Source: Alphaproteobacteria bacterium
Lineage (GTDB): Bacteria; Pseudomonadota; Alphaproteobacteria; CAAGCB01; CAG-977
Length of the DNA stretch: 62,651 bases
Reading direction: 5' to 3'
Assembly: GCA_900768845.1 (NCBI GenBank)
Contig: CAAGEK010000010.1
Coordinates: forward strand, 1 to 62,651
The position numbers were made by a program, and so were the translations under genes. Under the pieces are notes generated by a model. That model was not told the origin of the DNA. It made no database searches and worked only from the letters and a program-made list of their open reading frames with translations. Of the stretch, positions 23,955-32,905 are shown one piece after another (position 1 is the stretch's first letter; the number at the start of each line of letters is the position of its first letter).

Positions 23955-25727
23955 CTAAGCCGGCGCGATGTCTTCAATAATGAACTGCGCCTGTCCTTCT
24001 CCGCGGAACGTATCGGCATGGATTAAGCCCGCCACATGAAACAGTTCGCCTTTGCTTTTCAGAAGGACTTGCCCTATTTCGGAATCCGCCGCCCGAAAAG
24101 CGATCGCTCTCAAGCGACTGCGCCCGTCGCGGCCGATTAATGTACAACTGACATGTCCGCCTTTTCTGACCTGAACATAAGACGCCGCAACATTCGCAAT
24201 CGCAAAACGCGGTTCGGGATTGCCCTCTCCGAACGGTTCCATGCCGGCCAGCGTTTCAAGCAAATCGCCGCCGACCGCACCGACGTCAACGACGCCGTCA
24301 ATCAGATAATCGTCATCTTTGATTTCCCCGTCCGTATGCGTTTTCATGTAGTCTTCCAAAAACGCTTTAAACTCCGGCAGTTTATCTTCCGTCAAAGAAA
24401 ATCCCGCCGCCATCGCATGACCGCCTCCACGCGTCAAAATGCCCTTTTCCAAAGCGGCCATAACCGCCGCCCCCATATTCAGCCCCGCGACGGAACGCCC
24501 AGAACCGCGCACTTCTCCGCCTTCGACGGACATGACCATCGCCGGACGGCGGTACCTGTCTTTCAAGCGTCCCGCGATAATGCCGATGATGCCCGAATGC
24601 CAGCCTTTGCCCCAAACGTAAATGAGCGGAGCGTCTTCAGCCCTGCTTTCGATTTGAAAAATCGCCTGTTTCAAGACCTCTTCGCACATCTGGCGGCGCA
24701 AAACGTTCAATTCGTCCAAGCGGGAGGCGATTTCTCGCGCTTCGGCTTCGTCCGCCGCACACAACAGTTTCATTCCCAGTCCGGCCTGTCCGATCCGTCC
24801 GCAAGCATTCAAGCGCGGCCCCAAAACATATCCCAGATGATAAGCCGTCGGAGCCTCCTTTATGCCCGAAAGTTCGCTCAGAACCGCCAGCCCCTTGTTG
24901 TAACGCCGTGCCATGTGCATCAGTCCCGATTTGACGAACAGGCGGTTCACTCCGCGCAGACGCACAACGTCGCAAACCGTGCCCAATGCGACCAAATCCA
25001 GCCATCGCCTCAGATCGGGTTCCGTTTTTCCGCCACAATAAAATCCCCTTTGCCGCAAAATGCGGTTCACCGCGACGACCAACAGGAAAACAACCCCGAC
25101 CGCGGCCATGTGCCGGCACGGATTATCCGCCGGCTCGTCCAGCCGTTTCGGATTGACAAGAGCATAAACCGAAGGCAAACGGACTTCCGGTTCATGATGG
25201 TCGACCACGATAATATCCGTTGTTTCGGCTACGCCTTCCAACGCGTCAAACGCCGTCGTACCGCAATCGACCGTAACAATCAGAGTCGCACCGCCGTTTG
25301 CAAAAGTTTCCATCGCTTCCGCCGTAGGCCCGTATCCTTCGTCGCGTTCGGGAATGCGCACAACGGTTTGCGCATCCGACACAGCCCTTAAAAACTGCAC
25401 CAAAACGGATGACGAAGTCGCCCCGTCCACGTCGTAATCTCCGAAAACCGCGATTTTTTCTTTGCCGGAAACGGCTTCGGCCACACGTTCCGCAGCTTTT
25501 TGCATATCTTTCAAAATGCACGGATCGGGCAAATGAGCCGCCAGTCTGGGCGAAAGGTAAAAATCAACGTCGTCGGGACGGACTCCCCGCCCCGCCAACA
25601 GACGCGCAACGATTTCCGAAACGCCGGAACGTCTGGCAATCTCGGCCGTCAAATCCGCATCGGCCTCCCTCGCCACCCATGTGCGCGAAGTGAAGGATTT
25701 TTCAACGCCCAAAACCGCGGAAGTCAT
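23955..25727 (-). CDS. recJ: Single-stranded-DNA-specific exonuclease RecJ
   Basis: A 590-residue 5'-3' ssDNA exonuclease of recombination and mismatch repair. It has DHH-family motifs FGDYDVDGATSS, VDCGTT and VVDHHEPE, then the DHHA1 region with SGRSVAGLNMG and GGGHAMAAGFS, and a C-terminal OB-like domain (GHVSCTLIGRDG). Length is normal. I place the start at ATG 25727, five bases after the hom stop; the longer frame to 25760 would overlap hom. Transcribed with hom, a common alphaproteobacterial arrangement as I recall. Confidence 0.95.
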   Translation of the reverse strand: MTSAVLGVEKSFTSRTWVAREADADLTAEIARRSGVSEIVARLLAGRGVRPDDVDFYLSPRLAAHLPDPCILKDMQKAAERVAEAVSGKEKIAVFGDYDVDGATSSSVLVQFLRAVSDAQTVVRIPERDEGYGPTAEAMETFANGGATLIVTVDCGTTAFDALEGVAETTDIIVVDHHEPEVRLPSVYALVNPKRLDEPADNPCRHMAAVGVVFLLVVAVNRILRQRGFYCGGKTEPDLRRWLDLVALGTVCDVVRLRGVNRLFVKSGLMHMARRYNKGLAVLSELSGIKEAPTAYHLGYVLGPRLNACGRIGQAGLGMKLLCAADEAEAREIASRLDELNVLRRQMCEEVLKQAIFQIESRAEDAPLIYVWGKGWHSGIIGIIAGRLKDRYRRPAMVMSVEGGEVRGSGRSVAGLNMGAAVMAALEKGILTRGGGHAMAAGFSLTEDKLPEFKAFLEDYMKTHTDGEIKDDDYLIDGVVDVGAVGGDLLETLAGMEPFGEGNPEPRFAIANVAASYVQVRKGGHVSCTLIGRDGRSRLRAIAFRAADSEIGQVLLKSKGELFHVAGLIHADTFRGEGQAQFIIEDIAPA

Positions 25728-25732
25728 TTCAA

Positions 25733-27031
25733 TTACAGCCGTTCGATGCGAATCATGCACGGTTTCGCCAGAACGCTTTCCAAACGTTCGATGCGGTTCA
25801 AGGCATTGACGACGCCCGTTTCTTTCGCCGCGTGCAACGTCATGATGACGGGAACGGCGTTGTCCGATTTCCTCCCGCGTTGAATCATCGAAGCGATCGA
25901 TACGTTTTCTTCGCCCAAAATACGGGAAATGTCCGCAACAACTCCGGGACGGTCCATAACTTCAAAACGCAGATAATACTCTCCGACACGCTCGGACAAG
26001 GGAACGACCGGCAAAGCGACAATATCGGATTGCGCGACCGTCAACAACGGCAGACCGCGTCCCGAAGCCGCATCCGCAATGTCGGCGACAACCGCGGACG
26101 CCGTCGGTTTTTCACCCGCACCGCGCCCGACGAACATGGAATGACCGACGAAATCGCCTTCGGTGATCACCGCGTTAAACACGCCGTCCACATGAGCGAT
26201 GGAAGCCGTTTGAGGAACCATGCACGGATAAACGTTCAAGGACACCCCTTCGTCCGTCCGGCATCCCGCTCCCAACAGTTTGATCCTGAATCCCAATTCT
26301 TCGGCGAAAGCGATATCCAAATCGGAAATCCGCCGGATGCCTTCAATCGACAGCATATCCAAATTAATCGGCATCCCGAACGCCAAACTGCCTAAAATGC
26401 ACATTTTATGCGCGGTATCGATTCCGTCGACATCGAAACTCGGGTCGGCTTCGGCATACCCCAACCTTTGCGCTTCGCTCAGGACTTCTTCAAAGGAACG
26501 CCCCGTTTCGCGCATCACCGTCAGGATATAGTTGCAGGTTCCGTTCAAGATGCCGTACACCTCGGAAATCCTGTTGCCGACCAAACCTTCCCTCAACGCT
26601 TTGATAACGGGGATACCGCCCGCGACGGCGGCTTCGTAACCGAAAAAAGCCCCTTTGGTTTCCGCGGTTTTCGCCAGCTCGTTGCCGTGATGGGCGATCA
26701 TGGCTTTGTTCGCCGTAACGAAGCTTTTCCCCCGTTCCAAAGCCGCCCTGCACAAACGCAGGGCGACGCCGTCCGCCCCGCCGATCAATTCGACGACGAT
26801 ATCCGCCTCGCAATTTTCCGCCATATCCAAAGCGTCTTTGTAATACTTGACGGTTTCGGGGATCCCCAGCTCTTTCAGACGCGCTTCGTTCAAATCGGAA
26901 ACGGCGCACAATTCCACGGGACGGCCGCAACGTTTTTTCAAAACGTCCTTTTGTTCGAACAACAATTTCACCACACCGCCGCCGACCGTTCCCAAGCCGG
27001 CCAGAGCCACTTTAAAAACTTCTTTCATCAT
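25733..27031 (-). CDS. hom: Homoserine dehydrogenase
   Basis: A 432-residue enzyme reducing aspartate semialdehyde to homoserine in threonine/methionine synthesis. The N-terminal Rossmann domain has GLGTVGGGV. The catalytic domain has NKAMIAHHG, YEAAVAGGIPVI and GILNGTCNYIL, then DPSFDVDGIDTAHK. A C-terminal ACT domain (about residues 350-430, YLRFEVMDRPGVVADISRIL) suggests threonine feedback. The second ATG (27028) is an equally possible start. It lies upstream of recJ with a 5-base gap and follows the OmpA-like lipoprotein gene by 17 bases. Confidence 0.96.
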   Translation of the reverse strand: MMKEVFKVALAGLGTVGGGVVKLLFEQKDVLKKRCGRPVELCAVSDLNEARLKELGIPETVKYYKDALDMAENCEADIVVELIGGADGVALRLCRAALERGKSFVTANKAMIAHHGNELAKTAETKGAFFGYEAAVAGGIPVIKALREGLVGNRISEVYGILNGTCNYILTVMRETGRSFEEVLSEAQRLGYAEADPSFDVDGIDTAHKMCILGSLAFGMPINLDMLSIEGIRRISDLDIAFAEELGFRIKLLGAGCRTDEGVSLNVYPCMVPQTASIAHVDGVFNAVITEGDFVGHSMFVGRGAGEKPTASAVVADIADAASGRGLPLLTVAQSDIVALPVVPLSERVGEYYLRFEVMDRPGVVADISRILGEENVSIASMIQRGRKSDNAVPVIMTLHAAKETGVVNALNRIERLESVLAKPCMIRIERL

Positions 27032-27048
27032 TCACCCGTTTACGTTTG

Positions 27049-28521
27049 TCAGTATTCCAAATAAATTTCGGCGAAGTCGCCCGTTTTTTCCCCGTAAGGG
27101 GCGATCGCCTGCGCTTCCGTTTTAATCTGAGCCGCGGCGACGCCCGCCCGTATCAAAGCCGCGGCGACAGCGTCCGCACGCCGGCGCGCAACGGCCGGAG
27201 ATCCCGCTTTTCCGACGGGGGCGTCATAACCGACGACCAAAAGTCTGCCGAATGTTTGATTCCTCAGCGCGCCGACGGCGGAAGCGATCCCCTGTGCGGA
27301 GGAAGGCGGCAAAACCGTTTGATTCGCAGGAAACGCAATCAAGGCGACGCTTTGCGACATACCGATTCCCGTGTCTTCGGCGACATCGCCCCCCTGTCCG
27401 TCCGGAGCGTCCGCCCCGAAAGCTTCCGTTTCCCCTGCGGGTGCGGCGGCGGGCGGCGTTAAAATGAAAGAATCCCGCTCTTCAAAAGACAACAGCCCTT
27501 CCTGCGACGCCGGAGCCGGAGGTTGCGTCAAAGTAAACGGCATTTCTTCGGGATAGGGCGCATTTTCCGTATAAACGTCCGCCTCGGCATCCGCGGGATA
27601 GGCGGATTCCCGATTGTCAAACTCCGCTTCGCCCCGCCCGACATCGGAAACGGCGGGAGCTTGAGCGATAAAGTCGGACAAGGGAGCCTGACGCGAATAA
27701 TCGTCGTCCGCACCGACCGGTTGAGGCAAAGGAGCGTCCTTGACGGGGGTGTTTTCCGTTTTGTAAACGGGATGGAGCAAAGCCGCGACGTCAACCGTTT
27801 CGTCCGCCGGTTCGCTTTCCGCGTCAAAACCCCTTTCATCCCGAGAACCGGCGGATACGCCGACCAGCGGTTCATCCGCCGCCGCCAAAGCAACGGGGGC
27901 GGGCGCAGGTTCGGGGACGGATTTTCCTTCGTCCGCAAGACCGGCGAACGATTTTTCCTCTATGACGACATTGTCGGCGACGGCTTCTTGAGCGGTATCG
28001 GCGTTTCCGGTTGTCGCGGCTTCGGGTTGCGCGGCCTTTTCGGCATCGGCCGGAACGACTTCGACCATTCGGACGGGCTCTTCCGCGGGTTTGACGATTT
28101 CAGCCAGAATTTCAGCTTCGCTTTTACCGCCGGATTGCGCTTTTTCCACTTTTTGCAGCGCCAAAGGACGGACGACGGAAACGGGTTCTCTGGAACTTTC
28201 GGAATAAGCGACGCCTTCGACGGGAGCGTTCAGCCCTTTGCGCAGGGAAATCTTTTCCTTGGATCCGAAGCGGCCTTCGTGTTCATAAACGCCCGCCGCC
28301 TCGCGCTTGGCGTTTTCCTGCGCCGGCGTGCGAGCTTCGTCCAGCATCTCGTCGACACTGCGCCCCGGATCGTCATCGGGCATCGACGGAATGATGTCGG
28401 GTTCGGGATAGGCGTATTCCTCTTCGTATCCGTAGTACTCGGGATCGTCCGAAAAAACAGAACATCCGCCCGCGACGGCGATAATTCCCAAAACAGCGCA
28501 TTTCAATACGGTGCGAGGCAT
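27049..28521 (-). CDS. Lipoprotein with long acidic linker and OmpA-like C-terminus
   Basis: A 490-residue protein. The signal region MPRTVLKCAVLGIIAVAGGC has a lipobox (VAGGC), so it is likely lipid-anchored. Residues about 25-385 are low-complexity, rich in Ala, Pro, Glu and Asp. The last about 90 residues look like an OmpA-type peptidoglycan-binding fold (ALIAFPANQTVLPPSS, GRLLVVGYDAPVG, ARRRADAVAAALIRAGV). Some usual OmpA residues for diaminopimelate contact are not obvious, so binding is inferred. Start chosen at ATG 28521 with GGAAGCGG upstream. Transcribed toward hom and recJ. It may span the periplasm from the outer membrane. Confidence 0.65.
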   Translation of the reverse strand: MPRTVLKCAVLGIIAVAGGCSVFSDDPEYYGYEEEYAYPEPDIIPSMPDDDPGRSVDEMLDEARTPAQENAKREAAGVYEHEGRFGSKEKISLRKGLNAPVEGVAYSESSREPVSVVRPLALQKVEKAQSGGKSEAEILAEIVKPAEEPVRMVEVVPADAEKAAQPEAATTGNADTAQEAVADNVVIEEKSFAGLADEGKSVPEPAPAPVALAAADEPLVGVSAGSRDERGFDAESEPADETVDVAALLHPVYKTENTPVKDAPLPQPVGADDDYSRQAPLSDFIAQAPAVSDVGRGEAEFDNRESAYPADAEADVYTENAPYPEEMPFTLTQPPAPASQEGLLSFEERDSFILTPPAAAPAGETEAFGADAPDGQGGDVAEDTGIGMSQSVALIAFPANQTVLPPSSAQGIASAVGALRNQTFGRLLVVGYDAPVGKAGSPAVARRRADAVAAALIRAGVAAAQIKTEAQAIAPYGEKTGDFAEIYLEY

Positions 28522-28721
28522 AATCCGCTTCCCCTTCCCAATCAATGAACAAACATACGGAAATACTACAGTCCGAACGTCCCGAGAGCAAGAGGCGAAC
28601 CGAAAAAAAGTAAAAAAGTTTTTAAAATCCGCTTTTTTGGGAAAATAAATTCTGTGAAAGAGCCGAATCCGGCTGAATACATAAGGTTCAGAAAAATATC
28701 ATAGACAGATTGGACAAATTG

Positions 28722-28750
28722 TTGACAACCGCAAACGGCCGGATTATACT
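28722..28750 (+). promoter_or_regulatory. Sigma70-type promoter of add
   Basis: TTGACA (28722-28727), a 17-base spacer, then TATACT (28745-28750): perfect -35 and near-consensus -10. It sits 64 bases ahead of the add start codon. It is the best consensus promoter I found in the window. Confidence 0.8.
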
Positions 28751-28814
28751 GAAGGGTAAGAATGGAAAATTGTAAACAAAAGGCGGGGACACGGAAGCCC
28801 CGAGCAGGTGAAAC

Positions 28815-30098
28815 ATGAAAAACGACAATAAATATAACGTAACGGAACTGCCCAAAGCCACGCTTCACGAACATATCGAAGGAACCGTCACGCCGGAAAT
28901 GGCGCAAAAGCTGGCTCAACGCCATCATGTCAAGTTGCCCGACGATTTCGTCATGAAAGACGGGCAATACGACAAAGCCGATTTCCCCAACGGACGCTAT
29001 GCATACGACGAAAGCGACTTTTGGGCGTTCATCAACACTTATGACAGCGTTGCGGACATGATGCGTACGCCGCAGGATTACTATGATGTGACGAAAGATT
29101 ATCTGTCGAAAAACGCCAATGAAGGCGGCGTTTACGCGGAATTGATCCTTTCCCCGATGCATATGGCGACCGAAGTCAACCCCGAAACCGGAAAAGGCGA
29201 ACTGTCCGCCCCCCGATACAAGGCCATGATGGACGCCATCACCAAAGCCGCCGAAGAAGTCAAAGAGGAAACAGGTCTGGAAACCCGTTTCATCGCGACG
29301 GGCGTACGCAATCTGGGTGCGGAAAACGTCAAGGAAGTCGCCGAATTCGTTCGCGACAATCCTCATCCTTTGGTAACGGGTTTCGGAATCGCCGGTAACG
29401 AACGCGCCGGAAAATTCGACGATTTCGCGGACGCCCTGAACATTGCGAAAGCGGCCGGATTGAAGTTGGCTTTACACGCCGGTGAAATCTGCGGTCCCGA
29501 CAGCATCAAAGACGCCGTCCGTTTGGGGGCGTCGCGCATCGGCCACGGGGTTTCCGCTCCGCAAGACCCCGCCGTCATGAAGGATTTGGCGGAAAAAGGC
29601 GTGATGGTTGAAGTCTGCCCGACCAGCAATCGCATTCTGGTCACCGATTTGCAAGGCGATCTGGCCAATCATCCCGCACGCAAATTGTATGACGCCGGCG
29701 TCAGAATTTCTCTGAACCCCGACGATGCGGGCATTTTCGGCACGCATACGGGCAAAGAGCATCGCATCAGCGCGGAAAAATTCGGCTTTACCAAAGCGGA
29801 AATGCTGGACATTACTTTATGCGCGGTTGAAAATTCGTTCGCCGACGTCGCCACACGCAAAAAAGTCAAGGAAAGCATCTATAAAACGATGAGCGCGGAA
29901 GACCGCAAAGAAATGGCGGAACTGGCGGGAAAGGCCGAAAATCCGATCTTGAAGCAGCGTTTGGCCGTCCGCGTCGAAGAAAGCGGAAAGGTCGCGAAAA
30001 AGATGGAGTTGCAAAAGCGCAAAGCCAGAACGATGGCCTCTCTCAAGAACAACGCCTTTCGAGCCGCAGTCATAAACGGCAAAGGAATGAAACGCTGA
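28815..30098 (+). CDS. add: Adenosine deaminase
   Basis: A 427-residue zinc enzyme converting adenosine (or deoxyadenosine) to inosine in purine salvage. Active-site motifs are PKATLHEHIEGT (zinc ligands His18 and His20), LHAGEICGP, RIGHG and SLNPDDAGIFGT. The family usually has about 330-350 residues. Here the extra C-terminal part (after about 360) is Lys/Arg-rich (VAKKMELQKRKARTM), which is unusual. It has its own promoter and a terminator at 30111, so it is probably monocistronic. The N-terminal PKA.LH.H pattern is clear, but an adenine deaminase-like specificity cannot be excluded. Confidence 0.88.
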   Translation: MKNDNKYNVTELPKATLHEHIEGTVTPEMAQKLAQRHHVKLPDDFVMKDGQYDKADFPNGRYAYDESDFWAFINTYDSVADMMRTPQDYYDVTKDYLSKNANEGGVYAELILSPMHMATEVNPETGKGELSAPRYKAMMDAITKAAEEVKEETGLETRFIATGVRNLGAENVKEVAEFVRDNPHPLVTGFGIAGNERAGKFDDFADALNIAKAAGLKLALHAGEICGPDSIKDAVRLGASRIGHGVSAPQDPAVMKDLAEKGVMVEVCPTSNRILVTDLQGDLANHPARKLYDAGVRISLNPDDAGIFGTHTGKEHRISAEKFGFTKAEMLDITLCAVENSFADVATRKKVKESIYKTMSAEDRKEMAELAGKAENPILKQRLAVRVEESGKVAKKMELQKRKARTMASLKNNAFRAAVINGKGMKR

Positions 30099-30110
30099 TT
30101 TAACTTATAA

Positions 30111-30141
30111 AAAAGGGCGGCTCTAAGCTGTCCTTTTTTTT
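30111..30141 (+). terminator. Terminator of add
   Basis: An 11-base stem AAAGGGCGGCT / AGCTGTCCTTT (two G-U pairs) with a short loop and a run of T follows the add stop codon. Confidence 0.8.
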
Positions 30142-30175
30142 ATTTTCGTAGCCAAAAATAAAAAGGCGGAAAACA

Positions 30176-31435
30176 ATGCCGGCTCCTCAGACCATTCAAT
30201 TCACTCATCAAGGCGTTTCGGTAACGGCAACGCCGGAAAACAAAGAAAAAGTCACAAAGATATTGGACACGATGGCCGCCGCCTCTTCGGGACGTCGGGC
30301 GTTAAAGAACCTGAGCCGCTACAAAACTCAAGTCTACATGACGGAATCTTTGGGCGCGACCACTTGCGGTTTTTACTTGGATTGTGAAAACAAAATCGCT
30401 TTGTCGGCGTCTGCGGGAGAAAACGCGCTGATCGGCACTTTTGCCCACGAAGCGCGCCATGCCGAGCAATATCATGATAACGGCGCAAAAGCCGCTGAAA
30501 ATTCCACGCTGAACGCTCGTTCAAAATTACTTTTGGAGCGTTGCATGGAAGCCGACGCCCAATGCGCCGCTTTGGAAGTCTGCAACCAACTCGCCGTCAG
30601 AGGAAACAAAGGGCCTTTAACGGCTTTTTCCAACGACTACCCCGAAATTGCCGACGCATACAAAAAAGAACACTCATATTCCGACGCATTCAAAGGATGG
30701 TTCGATCAAACAGGCATTATGTCTTTGTATGAAGCCAGTTATATCGGAGAACTGGCCGTTCGTTCCGTGCGTTTCAAGTCGATTAAAACAGAATACGAGA
30801 ATCTGCCCGCGAAAAAAATGGAAGAGATCTGCGGCGAATATTGCGACGATTTTACCGATTTCATCCAAAAGGACAAAAAAGCGAGAACAGTTCAGCCCAT
30901 TACCAAAGCTTTTTTGGAAATGAGAAACGCGGCGGATGTTGCCAAAGGCTCTGAAACCGACGACTTCATCCGAAGCCTTCCCGTCAGAACATCCGGCGGA
31001 AACGAAGGCGGTATGCAAGTGCGGATAGGGCAGGATTTAAAAAAATACATCGGACAAAGACGATACAACGATATGCATAACAGCATGATGTATCAAGCTT
31101 TTGATCGGGCGGCGGATATGCTGATTGCAGACGCGAAGACGTCCGAAAGCGCGACCAAGTGCTATGACAACAAGCGCGGAAAAATCTTTATGTACATGGC
31201 GACTTGTTTGGAAAGAGGTGTTTCTCCGGACGTTTTGAACTTGTGTCCCGACATGCATCCGGACGACAAGCAATATTTCCGGTTAAAGAACAGAAACACT
31301 CGCGCTCCGAAGTTGAGCGAAGAAGAAAAAGCCCAACATCGGCGCAACCTGAACCGGATCGCGGGAGAAATGAAAATAGATCCGACTTTGTTGCAAAGAG
31401 CGGCGGCTTTGAGAGAGCAAAACAACCGCCGTTAA
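30176..31435 (+). CDS. DUF6782-like putative metallopeptidase
   Basis: A 419-residue protein with a zinc-protease motif HEARH at residues 91-95 (in TFAHEARHAEQ), preceded by NALIG. No signal peptide. A Glu/Asp-rich stretch (MEADAQCAALEVC) soon after may provide the third zinc ligand. The rest is helical and rich in Lys and Arg, ending in a charged tail. I recall such sequences annotated as DUF6782 in host-associated alphaproteobacteria, but this is memory, not a search. It starts 35 bases after the add terminator, with AAGGCGG as RBS. It could be secreted by another route as an effector, or be a cytosolic protease. Confidence 0.6.
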   Translation: MPAPQTIQFTHQGVSVTATPENKEKVTKILDTMAAASSGRRALKNLSRYKTQVYMTESLGATTCGFYLDCENKIALSASAGENALIGTFAHEARHAEQYHDNGAKAAENSTLNARSKLLLERCMEADAQCAALEVCNQLAVRGNKGPLTAFSNDYPEIADAYKKEHSYSDAFKGWFDQTGIMSLYEASYIGELAVRSVRFKSIKTEYENLPAKKMEEICGEYCDDFTDFIQKDKKARTVQPITKAFLEMRNAADVAKGSETDDFIRSLPVRTSGGNEGGMQVRIGQDLKKYIGQRRYNDMHNSMMYQAFDRAADMLIADAKTSESATKCYDNKRGKIFMYMATCLERGVSPDVLNLCPDMHPDDKQYFRLKNRNTRAPKLSEEEKAQHRRNLNRIAGEMKIDPTLLQRAAALREQNNRR

Positions 31436-31445
31436 AGAATAAACA

Positions 31446-31471
31446 AAAGGGCGTTCACCCGAGCACCCTTT
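31446..31471. terminator. Weak hairpin between convergent genes
   Basis: AAAGGG / CCCTTT with a 14-base interior in the 39-base gap between the metallopeptidase gene and the racemase gene. It could end transcription from either side. T-runs are short. Confidence 0.35.
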
Positions 31472-31474
31472 CCT

Positions 31475-32167
31475 TTATTTCTCCAAAGCAAGCAAAGCTG
31501 CTTTTTGCGCGTGAAGTTGCGTCGTATCAAAGACCGGAAGCGACACGTCTTCCTGTTTGATCAGCAAGCCGATTTCCGTACAACCGAGAATGACGCCCTC
31601 TGCTCCTTGTTTTTGAAGCTTTGAAACAACCTCCAAATACTTTTGCTTGGAATCAGCTAAAATCAAACCGCGACACAGTTCGTTGTAAATAATATCGTTC
31701 ACAACGGTAATGTCTTCAGGAGCGGGAATGAGGACTTCAATTCCTTTTTCAATCAGTTTGTTTTTATAAAAATCCTGCATCATCGTGTAGCGCGTGCCTA
31801 ATAAGCCGACTTTGCGAATGTTTTGTTCTATTAAAGCATCCGCCGTTACTTCGGCAATGTGCAACAATTCAATATGGATGTTTTGCTCAATCCGGGAAGC
31901 CGTCTTATGCATCGTGTTCGTGCAAAGAACGATAAAGTCTGCGCCGGCTTCTTCCAAATTCAAAGCGATTTCAGCCAGATATTCGCCGCTTTTTTCCCAC
32001 TCGCCCGACGCCTGAAACCGCTCGATTTCATCAAAGTCAACGCTGTAAAGCAAAATTTTGGCCGAATGAAGGCCGCCCATTTCCTTTTGCACCGTCCGAT
32101 TGATGATTTGGTAATAAGGAACAGTGCTTTCCCAGCTCATTCCTCCGATTAAACCGATTGTTTTCAT
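31475..32167 (-). CDS. Aspartate/glutamate racemase family protein
   Basis: A 230-residue cofactor-independent racemase of the YgeA/RacD type. The N-terminus MKTIGLIGGMSWEST is family-typical. The two catalytic cysteines lie in LCTNTMHK (about residue 82) and LGCTEIGLL (about 192). It interconverts L- and D-Asp or Glu, perhaps for peptidoglycan or D-amino-acid use. Start set at ATG 32167 from the family N-terminus; the longer frame to 32263 overlaps the neighbouring lipoprotein gene. Transcribed downstream of that gene, with a 41-base gap. Confidence 0.88.
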   Translation of the reverse strand: MKTIGLIGGMSWESTVPYYQIINRTVQKEMGGLHSAKILLYSVDFDEIERFQASGEWEKSGEYLAEIALNLEEAGADFIVLCTNTMHKTASRIEQNIHIELLHIAEVTADALIEQNIRKVGLLGTRYTMMQDFYKNKLIEKGIEVLIPAPEDITVVNDIIYNELCRGLILADSKQKYLEVVSKLQKQGAEGVILGCTEIGLLIKQEDVSLPVFDTTQLHAQKAALLALEK

Positions 32168-32208
32168 TGCTTCATCCTTTTCTTTGTAAAGCACCGCCCG
32201 AGAAAATC

Positions 32209-32732
32209 CTATTGACCGGAACAGATGCGATCCGTCCTGTGAATCACCGCTTGCACATCCCATCCGCGTTTGTCGGTGTGGCGCGAAAAATCACCGCTGA
32301 CATCTTCAAGGTGTTCCAAAGCCGTTATTTCTCCGTTTTTAAATTTCATCGGGACAAAAACCGCTTTATCTTCCAAATACCACAAAATCAAAGAGCATTT
32401 ATCGCCCGTTTCCGGCGTATTGACAAAGAACATGGGCTTTTTTACGCCCTTCATCTGTTCCCAAAGGCCGCCGTACGCATACCAAAGGGAAATATCGCTC
32501 TGCACCCTGCCGTTTTCGTCCGTTTTCAAATCCAATTCATAAAAGGAAACGTTCCTGTCGTCAGAAGGAACGGAAGGATTGCCGTACCATTTCGGCAAGC
32601 GGATCTGAACGGAAGAATTGCTTTCGGGCTTTCCCGTTTCGGAATTTAAAACCGTCAAATCCAAGTGATTCGTCGCAAGAACGGAACACGCGCCGGACAA
32701 GGCGGCACACAGACAATCCGCAAAAGCTTCAT
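32209..32732 (-). pseudogene. Lipoprotein-like gene with frameshift in the signal peptide
   Basis: The main frame encodes about 163 residues starting at TTG 32700 and reading LSGACSVLATNHLDL, a lipobox followed by a soluble domain of unknown family (VQIRLPKWYG, YAYGGLWEQMKGV). A normal lipoprotein start, MKLLRIVC, exists at ATG 32732 but in another frame. One missing base in the GTGTGCC region (about 32708-32712) would restore MKLLRIVC-x-AALSGAC. So the gene is probably inactivated, or there is a sequencing error, or translation begins at TTG without export. No ribosome binding site supports the TTG. Confidence 0.5.
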
Positions 32733-32861
32733 TCTCTTTCTCCGTCCGGATTAAACAGATCCCCGCCGGCGCGTGTTTTTTCTTTACGAAAAAGGGGGAA
32801 AAGGGACAACAACGAAGCCACCCCCCCGATCGGGCGAACGCTTCCCTTCTCCGTCCGGATT

Positions 32862-32899
32862 AAAAAAGGGGAAAACGACAAAACCGTTTCCCCCTTTTT
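32862..32899 (-). terminator. Terminator of aspS
   Basis: A long stem AAAAAGGGGGAAACGG / CGTTTTCCCCTTTTTT (minus-strand reading) directly after the aspS stop. It is T-rich on both sides, so it could work in both directions. Confidence 0.8.
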
Positions 32900-32905
32900 C
32901 ATATT

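Noticed and set aside
32735..32861. Repeated CTCCGTCCGGATTAAA word at 32739 and 32849
   Set aside because: Only two short copies beside a terminator; too little to call a repeat family.
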